A DNA stretch of 5,397 nt, from assembly GCA_023487095.1 (NCBI GenBank), contig JAMDEL010000021.1, forward strand, positions 1 to 5,397, in the 5' to 3' direction. Each line of letters begins with the position of its first letter. The first letter of the stretch is position 1. The notes under the pieces are model-generated. The model was given only the letters and a program-made list of their open reading frames with translations, was not told the DNA's origin and made no database searches. Source of the DNA: Patescibacteria group bacterium (lineage in GTDB: Bacteria > Patescibacteriota > Doudnabacteria > UBA920). Of the stretch, positions 1-5,180 are shown one piece after another. A program made the translations under genes and the position numbers.

Positions 1-75
1 GATCTTTGACATAGGCGTGTTCCTTTTCCGCAAGGTCCACAAGTTTTAAGAGCCATTGCTTGTCCGTGTGCTGTA
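1..75 (-). other. Possible minus-strand coding fragment running off the left edge
   Basis: The minus strand is open from a TGA near base 120 to the left edge, in the frame whose codons occupy + positions 2-4, 5-7 and so on. Between about bases 2 and 75 it reads like real protein, including DKQWLLKLVDLAEKEHAYVKD-type helical sequence (about + positions 2-64). Its codons (GAC, AAG, GTG, GCG, GAA, GCC, GTC) match those preferred elsewhere in the window. I do not recognise a family, and there is no convincing start codon with a ribosome binding site. It could be an internal piece of an unrelated gene joined to the permease at a breakpoint near bases 60-80. It could equally be a chance shadow of a frameshifted permease. 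Confidence 0.3.
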
Positions 76-405
76 CTAGCGGTTTTGGGCGGCGGCATCT
101 TCCTAGCCTTGGGCCTGCTCATCTCCTCTTTTGCCACCTCCTACGATTCTGCTGCACCTATTACTTCTGCCATTGGCCTGCCCATGACTTTCTTGGGCAA
201 TATTTTCTACCCCATTGCCGTACTGCCCCACGGCCTCCAGGTTTTTGCCAAGTGCCTGCCCATTACCTATTTGGCGGGCGGCATGAGAATGGCCTACTCC
301 CAGCCCTTCTCTTGGGCCAGCATGTGGCCGAATATGGCGATTCTGGCCGCCTGGCTTTTAGGCATACTGCTTTTAACCGCGCGGGTGTTTAAGCTTAAAG
401 AATAA
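10..405 (+). CDS. ABC-2 type transporter permease, C-terminal part, 5' end broken
   Basis: Membrane subunit of an ABC exporter, which would move a substrate across the cytoplasmic membrane with a separate ATPase. Only the C-terminal ~110 residues can be trusted. They show the family's typical order: a glycine-rich membrane helix (GGGIFLALGLLISSF), a short polar turn with SAAPITSAI, a helix with the PMTFLGNIFYPIAVLP motif that precedes the periplasmic re-entrant part, then LPITYLAGGMR, and a last helix ending in a basic tail (FKLKE). The family is usually about 250 residues, so more than half is missing. The frame is closed by TGA at 7-9 and has no ATG. The only usable in-frame start is a TTG at 85 without a ribosome binding site, which is unlikely to be the true start. 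Family-like sequence is clear from about base 76; codon choice before that (TGT, CTA, AGA, CCA) is unlike the rest. The exported substrate cannot be predicted. The gene converges with tsaB on a shared terminator. Confidence 0.72.
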   Translation, partial: HRRVPFPQGPQVLRAIACPCAVLAVLGGGIFLALGLLISSFATSYDSAAPITSAIGLPMTFLGNIFYPIAVLPHGLQVFAKCLPITYLAGGMRMAYSQPFSWASMWPNMAILAAWLLGILLLTARVFKLKE

Positions 406-408
406 AAC

Positions 409-436
409 AAAAACGGGCCGTATACGGCCCGTTTTT
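409..436. terminator. Bidirectional rho-independent terminator (perfect 28-bp palindrome)
   Basis: The GC-rich core ACGGGCCG-TATA-CGGCCCGT is flanked by an A run on the left and six Ts on the right, so either strand gives a strong hairpin followed by U residues. The palindrome is perfect from 409 to 436, centred between 422 and 423. It starts 4 bases after the permease TAA (403-405), and the tsaB stop codon (438-436) lies inside its T tract. It therefore ends both convergent genes. Confidence 0.93.
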
Positions 437-744
437 TATTTCAAAAGTTTTGTCATTTCAGGCTTGCTTTTGGGCACCACCTTCGCGCCCCAAGCCAAAC
501 CCAAGGCCTGGGCCATAACTAACCCCACGCGCACGCCCGTATACGAACCCGGCCCCTTGTTCACAATAATTTTTTTAAATTTCAAATTTTTAACTTTTAG
601 CCTTTTAAAAAAATCTTCCAGCTTGCCCAAAGTCTGGTGGGATTTTTGCGGATCCACTTTGTAGGTTTGCTTTTGCAATTTTTTGCCTTCGCCGAGCGCG
701 AAAGTCACGCGGTTAAAATCCGCAGTATCAATATACAAGTTCAT
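436..744 (-). CDS. tsaB: TsaB-like protein, N-terminal domain only (tRNA t6A modification)
   Basis: TsaB partners TsaD and TsaE in the complex that transfers threonylcarbamoyl to A37 of tRNAs reading ANN codons. It is a non-catalytic ASKHA-fold scaffold in the cytoplasm. The 102-residue product begins with the family's first strand (MNLYIDTAD, residues 1-9). It carries the hallmark GPGSYTGVRVG at 64-74, followed by the helix AQALGLAWG that forms the TsaD-facing side. Bacterial TsaB is normally about 220-230 residues, so the whole C-terminal lobe is absent. The stop is a clean TAA at the terminator, so this is not an edge effect. The ATG at 744 lies 5 bp after the Mur ligase stop codon, with only a weak AGG before it, so it probably depends on translation of the upstream gene. 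I see the motif directly; the role is from the family; whether the half-size protein still works with TsaD is inference. Confidence 0.85.
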   Translation of the reverse strand: MNLYIDTADFNRVTFALGEGKKLQKQTYKVDPQKSHQTLGKLEDFFKRLKVKNLKFKKIIVNKGPGSYTGVRVGLVMAQALGLAWGAKVVPKSKPEMTKLLK

Positions 745-749
745 GGTAC

Positions 750-2054
750 CTAGTGCTTAGTGCTTAGTAAGTCACGAACCACTTGCCGTTCATCCCACGC
801 AATTCGTTTGTTGCCGGGCAAAACCAAAAATTGCTCACTCCCCTTGCCCGTAATAATTACAATGTCCCCGGCTTTAGCCTCGCTTAAAGCCGCGCCAATG
901 GCGACTTTACGGTCCAAAATCGTCCGGTGCTTTTTGCCCGCGCCGGCTCCCAGAATCCCGGTTTCTATGTCGCTGGCAATCTTGGCAGGGTCAGAATCGT
1001 AAACGTCGTCGTTGGTTATAAAAATTTCGTCCGCGTGCGCTGCGGAAATTTTGCCGAACTCAAAGCGCTTTTTTACGTCCCTGTGCCCGCCCGTGGACCC
1101 GAACACGTGAATTATGCGGCTGTGCGGCAAATTGGCCACGGCTGAAAGCGCAGCTTCCATGCCCGCTGGCTCAGGCGCATAGTCCACAAACACCCGGAAA
1201 CCCTGCCCGGCCTTGATTTCTTCCATGCGGCCCGCACTGCCGGAAAAATTTTTCAAAGCTTCGGCAGACGCGTGCAAATTTACACCCAAATGCTCGGCCA
1301 CGGCTGCGGCCAGCCCGGCGTTATAAGAATTAAACTCGCCGGTTAACGGTAAAACAAAAGCCGTATTTTCCAAACCAAACTCCAATCCCTCCCCGCTTTT
1401 TATATCCGTGAGGAGCAACATCTTGACCTGCTGATAAAACTTTTTGGCCTGGTCCTGGGTAATGCCAATCTTGGTCTTTGCGGGAAAATTTAAAAAGTAA
1501 TCCACGTGCGAATCGTCCAAGTTGGTTACAATCGCGCTGGCGCTATTGGCAAGCCCTGCAAAAAGTTTGCCTTTGGCTTTTTTGTAATTTTCAAAACCCC
1601 CGTGCGCATCTGTGTGAGCGGGGTAAAGGTTGGTAAACACGCCTATCTCAAAGCCAATGCCCAAATGCCGGTTCTGGGCCAGGCCTTCGGAAGTGCATTC
1701 CACAATGGCGAACTCACAGCCGTTTTTAAGCATGAGTGCCAGCTGTTTCTGTAACAGCGGCCCGCCGGGCATGGACAGCCCGTGTTGGTTCAGGCTTTCC
1801 CGGTTGCCGTCATGGAAGCTGACTGTGGTAATGAATCCGCATTTTTTGCCCTGGGCGTTTAAAATATGCGCCAGCATGCGCACGGTGCTGGATTTGCCCG
1901 CTGTTCCCGTTACGCCCACCACCCGCATTTTAAAGCCCGGCCGGCCGTAATAATAGGAAGCGAGCACGGCCAAAGCGCCGTGGTAAAAGGGCTGCATAAA
2001 TTTAAACAGCCGCTTGGGCAAGAACTTTCGCAAAACACTTTTCAGAAATCTCAT
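750..2054 (-). CDS. murE: MurE-like Mur ligase (UDP-MurNAc-peptide synthetase family), N-terminally short
   Basis: ATP-dependent Mur ligase that would add the third amino acid to the UDP-MurNAc peptide in the cytoplasm. The 434 residues show the P-loop GVTGTAGKSST (47-57, Asn of GTNGK replaced by Ala), ECTSEGLAQ (119-127), FTNLYPAHTDAHG (140-152), the YKKAKGKLF segment whose Lys161 matches the carbamylated lysine, GRME (275-278), VDYAPEP (290-296, family VDYAHTP), FGSTGGHRD (318-326) and ITGKGSEQF (401-409). Only ~46 residues, basic then hydrophobic, precede the P-loop, so the usual ~90-residue UDP-binding domain is absent. The amino-acid-selecting DNPR position reads DDVY (349-352), so the residue added cannot be predicted. 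I chose the ATG at 2054. A frame extension to 2138 would add 28 residues encoded by promoter sequence and would overlap the divergent gene. It is first in an operon with tsaB. A cyanophycin-type or other Mur-family ligase is a less likely alternative. Confidence 0.85.
   Translation of the reverse strand: MRFLKSVLRKFLPKRLFKFMQPFYHGALAVLASYYYGRPGFKMRVVGVTGTAGKSSTVRMLAHILNAQGKKCGFITTVSFHDGNRESLNQHGLSMPGGPLLQKQLALMLKNGCEFAIVECTSEGLAQNRHLGIGFEIGVFTNLYPAHTDAHGGFENYKKAKGKLFAGLANSASAIVTNLDDSHVDYFLNFPAKTKIGITQDQAKKFYQQVKMLLLTDIKSGEGLEFGLENTAFVLPLTGEFNSYNAGLAAAVAEHLGVNLHASAEALKNFSGSAGRMEEIKAGQGFRVFVDYAPEPAGMEAALSAVANLPHSRIIHVFGSTGGHRDVKKRFEFGKISAAHADEIFITNDDVYDSDPAKIASDIETGILGAGAGKKHRTILDRKVAIGAALSEAKAGDIVIITGKGSEQFLVLPGNKRIAWDERQVVRDLLSTKH
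751..767. repeat. 7-bp tandem repeat at the murE-tsaB junction
   Basis: The + strand reads TAGTGCT twice, followed by TAG. On the coding minus strand this gives three stop triplets (TAA, TAA, TAG) spaced 7 bases apart, one in each frame, over the last codons of the Mur ligase. The third is the stop actually used. The copies are exact, but the tract is short and may be chance. Confidence 0.6.
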
Positions 2055-2060
2055 GCAGGC

Positions 2061-2089
2061 ATTATACCGAAATTGGTATAAATACGAAA
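2061..2089 (-). promoter_or_regulatory. Leftward promoter of murE-tsaB, probably leaderless
   Basis: A perfect -10 box TATAAT lies at 2066-2061 on the minus strand. The -35 region is weak: TTTCGT at 2089-2084 with 17-bp spacing. Only six bases (GCCTGC) separate the -10 box from the murE ATG at 2054. Transcription would therefore start at or within a base or two of the ATG, giving an mRNA without a 5' leader. No Shine-Dalgarno sequence is present, which fits. Confidence 0.6.
2062..2081. repeat. Inverted repeat in the divergent promoter region
   Basis: TTATACC and GGTATAA form a perfect 7-bp inverted repeat around the 6-bp spacer GAAATT. The repeat covers the leftward -10 box and the rightward -35 box together. 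A second inverted repeat, ATACGA (2082-2087) and TCGTAT (2093-2098), directly follows and touches the rightward -10 box. They could be operator half-sites or simply a by-product of two facing AT-rich promoters. Confidence 0.45.
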
Positions 2090-2101
2090 ATATCGTATAA
2101 T
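2073..2101 (+). promoter_or_regulatory. Rightward promoter of the membrane protein-Clp operon
   Basis: TTGGTA (2073-2078, four of six matches to TTGACA) is followed by exactly 17 bp and then a perfect TATAAT (2096-2101). The start point should fall near 2108, leaving a leader of about 25 bases before the ATG at 2133. The leader holds no clear Shine-Dalgarno site. The promoter overlaps the leftward one, so the two may compete for RNA polymerase. Confidence 0.7.
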
Positions 2102-2132
2102 AAAGACGAAGAAACACCCTTTTGAAATAAAA

Positions 2133-2468
2133 ATGCAAAATTTTCCCCTAAACCTGCTGACTTTGCCCATTTGGTGGTACACGCGGGGCCTGACGATGGT
2201 CTGGCGCTGGTACAAGCGGCGCACCAATTTTGCCCTGCAGTCCACGGGTCTGGCGCTCTTTGCCCGCCACATGTGGGAGCCACTCTACCAGGACTACACG
2301 CGGAGCGGGCGCATCTTAAGCTTCTTTTTAAGGATTGCCGTCCTCCTCTACAAAACCCTGGTTTCCGGCCTAAGCCTGGTTTACTATGGCCTGTTTTTGG
2401 TGGTTTACGCCTGCCTGCTGCCGGCTGTCCTGGTAATGATAATTTTCCAAATTTTAAACCATGCTTGA
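2133..2468 (+). CDS. Small membrane protein, probable partner of the Clp-like ATPase
   Basis: I cannot assign this 111-residue protein to a named family. It starts with a tryptophan-rich, partly amphipathic stretch (LPIWWYTRGL, 11-20, then MVWRWYKRR, 22-30). A polar middle follows with WEPLYQDYTRSGR (48-60). It ends in a long hydrophobic region (61-108) that can form two membrane helices separated by a short turn. There is no signal peptide cleavage site or lipobox. The ATG at 2133 lies about 25 bases after the predicted transcription start. Its TGA stop (2466-2468) lies inside the next gene, giving an 8-bp overlap that implies translational coupling and a fixed ratio with the AAA+ protein. 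From this context I infer a membrane anchor, adaptor or channel-like partner. The coding call is supported by length, codon use, promoter position and the tight overlap. Confidence 0.75.
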   Translation: MQNFPLNLLTLPIWWYTRGLTMVWRWYKRRTNFALQSTGLALFARHMWEPLYQDYTRSGRILSFFLRIAVLLYKTLVSGLSLVYYGLFLVVYACLLPAVLVMIIFQILNHA

Positions 2469-5136
2469 ATTAAACATAGAAAAAAACAGCGGCCAGGGCT
2501 GGCCCATGAAAGCCGCTTCGGGCAAAATCGCGTTTGTCTTTGGCGGCAACCTGGAAGCGGACCGGGTAAGCAAAGAGCGGCTCAAAGTTTTTTTGGAAAA
2601 CACGCTTCTGGCCGTACTCTGGTCTTTGCTGGTTTTGGGCATCCTGTCGCTAGCCGCGGCCGCTTACCTTGGCTTTAACGCCTGGGGTATGGCTTACGTG
2701 ACCGAAGGCAAATTTCTGTTTGAAAGCTCTTCCTACGCTTTTGTTTTTTGGATTTCAATGCTGACCAATCTCTACCTCTGGGCGAAGTACATGGAAAAAA
2801 ATGCAGATGGCCGCGACGCGGACCTTGCTAGCCTGGAGGAACGAAGCTGGCAACAGGTAAAGGAAGAAACTGTGGACGTGTACGAACTTTTTGACAAGCC
2901 GGCCAAAAAAGCCTGGAACAATTCCCTGAAATTCGCGCAAAAGCGCCAACGGGATTTGGAAAAGTTGTTCAATGAAAAAAGCAACGAAGCGCCCCAGATT
3001 CTGGCCACAGACCTTTTGCTCTCGCTTTTAGAAAATACCAGCGTAGCCTCGCTCTTCTACCGCATCGGGGTCAGCGTCAAAGACGTGGCTGAAGTGGTCA
3101 AAAACTATTCTTTGCTCGCAGGCAAACACCGCGGGCTTATGGAAAACTTTGCACAAATTCCTTTTTCGGCTTTGCAAGAAGCCAGCAAGCTCCACAACAA
3201 GGCCATTGACCCGCTTATGCTGCTCTGCGCCCTGCCCTCGTGCATTGACGACGAGCACATTATCCAGGCCGTATTTTTGAACATCAACCTGAGCCAGGAA
3301 AAACTGGAAAATATTGCCTCCTGGCTTTTCCACCTTAAACTCTTGGGCGAGGACTTAAGGCTTTTTTCGCGGCTCTCCAAGTTCAAGCCTGACAGTGACA
3401 TTAACACAGGCCTAACTTCCGTGCCCACGGTATTTTTGGACCGCTACGGCCAGGATTTAACCAGGCTCGCCAAGTACGCGCGTCTGCCCGTGGCCTTGGG
3501 CCGCGCGCACGACCTCAAAGAAATGTTCAAAATCGCCACGGCCGGATCCGGCAATATTGTGGTTAAAGGCGATGTGGGCAGCGGCCGCACCACCCTGATA
3601 AACGAACTGGCCTACAAAATGGCCAGCGAACAAGTGCCCAGCATCTACCAGGATAAAAGGCTTGTCAAACTGGAAATCTCCGGCATTTTGGGCAGCGGGC
3701 AAAAAACCGAAAGCCTGCTCGTCCAAACCTTGAAAGAAGCGGTCTTTTCAGGCAACATTATTTTGGTCATAGAAGACATCCACGAGCTGGCCAAGGCCGT
3801 GACTGCTTCGGGCTTAAGCCTTTTGGATATCCTGATAAATTTTTTGCAAAGCCACCAGCTCACGGTAATTGCCACGACTTCCGTGGAGGACTACACCGAA
3901 CATTTGCGGGACGCGCCCAATTTTGAGCAGGTCTTCAACCCTTACGAACTCAGGCACCTTTCGCGGAATGAAATCTTGCTCGCCTGCTGCATTCGCTGCA
4001 GCCTGCTGGAAGCCCACAACGACTGTTTGTTCAAATACCAGGCCATTGAGCAGGCCGTGGACTTGTCCGACATCTATATCCGCGGGCAGAACCAGCCGCA
4101 AAAAGCCATTGCCGTGCTGGTGGAGGCCGCGGCCCGCGCCAAGCAGGCGCCCCACAAGATTGTCACCGAAACGTTAATTCAGGAAATTATCAGCGAGAAA
4201 ACCCATATCCCCGCCCAGACCCTGAAGGAAGACGAGACGGAAAAACTTTTACACTTGGAAGAGCTTATGGGCAGGCGCGTGATTGGCCAAAGGGCTGCGG
4301 TTACGGCCGTGGCCGAGGGCTTAAGGCGCGCGCGAAGCGGCCTCGCCTCCGGCGCCCGGCCTTTGGCTTCTTTCCTGTTTTTGGGGCCCACAGGCGTGGG
4401 CAAAACGGAAATCGCGCGCACCCTGGCGGATATTTACTTTGGCGAAGACAGATTTTTGCTCCGCTTGGACATGTCGGAATACCACGGGCCGGATGGCATC
4501 ACCAAGCTCTTGGGCCGTTCGGATATGGACAATGACACGCCGATTGTGCGGCATATAAAAAATTACCCCTTCTGCCTGCTTTTGTTGGATGAGTTTGAAA
4601 AAGCCAGCCCGGAAATTACCAATTTGTTTTTGCAGATCCTGGAGGACGGGCGCCTGACCTCGGGTAAAGGTGAAGTTTTGGACCTCACCCATACGTTGAT
4701 TATTGCCACCTCCAACGCGGGAAGTACGGACATCCAGGACGGCATCCGCCAAGGCTTAAGCATTGACCGGATTAAAACTCGCCTCTTTAACCAAACCCTG
4801 AACAAGTTCTTCCCACCCGAACTTTTAAACCGTTTTGACGCCGTAGTAGTCTTCTCACCCCTAACCCAGGACGAAATTGAACAGGTCAGCCTCCTGCAGC
4901 TCCAGGCTTTGCAAAAAGAACTTTTGCAGAAAGGCGTGAAAGCCAACTTTACCATCAACGTGGCGCGCGACGTGGCCCAAAACGCCTACGATCCCGCGCT
5001 TGGCGCCCGCCCTATCCGCCGCTACATCCAAGATCATCTGGAGGCATTTGTGGCCAAACTCCTCCTCCAGAAAAAACTCAAGCGCGGCTCCATTGTCACC
5101 ATCGACCTGGTGGACGGAGAATACAGGCTGGGCTAA
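2461..5136 (+). CDS. Membrane-anchored Clp-type AAA+ ATPase with degenerate first ring
   Basis: An 891-residue relative of ClpA/ClpC/ClpB, expected to form a hexamer at the inner face of the membrane and act on proteins using ATP. Order: cytoplasmic start (1-46), two membrane helices (about 47-71 and 88-111), two Clp N-domain-like helical repeats (about 155-220 and 235-300), D1 AAA+ (about 325-580) and D2 AAA+ (about 600-891). D2 is complete: Walker A GPTGVGKTE (642-650), Walker B LLLDE (D710, E711), sensor-1 N752, arginine finger R791 and sensor-2 GAR (R850). D1 is altered: Walker A GDVGSGRTT has Arg376 for Lys, Walker B is IED (437-439), and the arginine-finger pair is Glu489-Gln490. Neither ring has the usual aromatic pore loop (YRG in D1, GYVGY in D2). 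There is no coiled-coil middle domain, and no clear ClpP-docking tripeptide. It overlaps the upstream membrane gene by 8 bp and lacks its own ribosome binding site. Family assignment is secure; substrate and any protease partner are unknown. Confidence 0.93.
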   Translation: MLELNIEKNSGQGWPMKAASGKIAFVFGGNLEADRVSKERLKVFLENTLLAVLWSLLVLGILSLAAAAYLGFNAWGMAYVTEGKFLFESSSYAFVFWISMLTNLYLWAKYMEKNADGRDADLASLEERSWQQVKEETVDVYELFDKPAKKAWNNSLKFAQKRQRDLEKLFNEKSNEAPQILATDLLLSLLENTSVASLFYRIGVSVKDVAEVVKNYSLLAGKHRGLMENFAQIPFSALQEASKLHNKAIDPLMLLCALPSCIDDEHIIQAVFLNINLSQEKLENIASWLFHLKLLGEDLRLFSRLSKFKPDSDINTGLTSVPTVFLDRYGQDLTRLAKYARLPVALGRAHDLKEMFKIATAGSGNIVVKGDVGSGRTTLINELAYKMASEQVPSIYQDKRLVKLEISGILGSGQKTESLLVQTLKEAVFSGNIILVIEDIHELAKAVTASGLSLLDILINFLQSHQLTVIATTSVEDYTEHLRDAPNFEQVFNPYELRHLSRNEILLACCIRCSLLEAHNDCLFKYQAIEQAVDLSDIYIRGQNQPQKAIAVLVEAAARAKQAPHKIVTETLIQEIISEKTHIPAQTLKEDETEKLLHLEELMGRRVIGQRAAVTAVAEGLRRARSGLASGARPLASFLFLGPTGVGKTEIARTLADIYFGEDRFLLRLDMSEYHGPDGITKLLGRSDMDNDTPIVRHIKNYPFCLLLLDEFEKASPEITNLFLQILEDGRLTSGKGEVLDLTHTLIIATSNAGSTDIQDGIRQGLSIDRIKTRLFNQTLNKFFPPELLNRFDAVVVFSPLTQDEIEQVSLLQLQALQKELLQKGVKANFTINVARDVAQNAYDPALGARPIRRYIQDHLEAFVAKLLLQKKLKRGSIVTIDLVDGEYRLG

Positions 5137-5144
5137 ACAATTTT

Positions 5145-5174
5145 AAAAACCCTCTCTTTTTGAGAGGGTTTTTT
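5145..5174. terminator. Bidirectional rho-independent terminator
   Basis: CCCTCTC (5150-5156), loop TTTTT and GAGAGGG (5162-5168) form a 7-bp hairpin, with an A run before and six Ts after. It can end transcription in both directions. It begins 8 bases after the Clp stop codon (5134-5136) and lies just past the TAA (5183-5181) of the converging FemAB gene. Confidence 0.92.
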
Positions 5175-5180
5175 ATTTTC

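Noticed and set aside
1506..1950. Open frames on the + strand opposite the Mur ligase
   Set aside because: They are antisense to conserved Mur motifs, have no ribosome binding site and resemble no protein family.
2055..2138. A 28-residue N-terminal extension of the Mur ligase starting at the ATG at 2138
   Set aside because: The extra codons coincide with both promoters and both inverted repeats, and overlap the start of the divergent gene. The added residues (Tyr/Phe-rich) do not resemble a Mur N-terminal domain.
2051..2283. Two overlapping 73-residue minus-strand frames across the start of the membrane-protein gene
   Set aside because: They run antisense to the membrane protein and through the promoter region; neither has a plausible start signal or domain.
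7..2468. TGA read as glycine (as in some Gracilibacteria and Absconditabacteria), which would extend the permease frame to base 1
   Set aside because: The long genes contain no in-frame TGA despite many glycines coded by GGN, and TGA ends the 111-residue membrane protein exactly at the start of the next gene.
3814..4752. Long open frames on the minus strand inside the Clp-like gene (for example 3814-4155 and 4321-4752)
   Set aside because: They lie opposite well-conserved AAA+ motifs, show no recognisable domains and have compositions typical of shadow frames in a moderately GC-rich gene.
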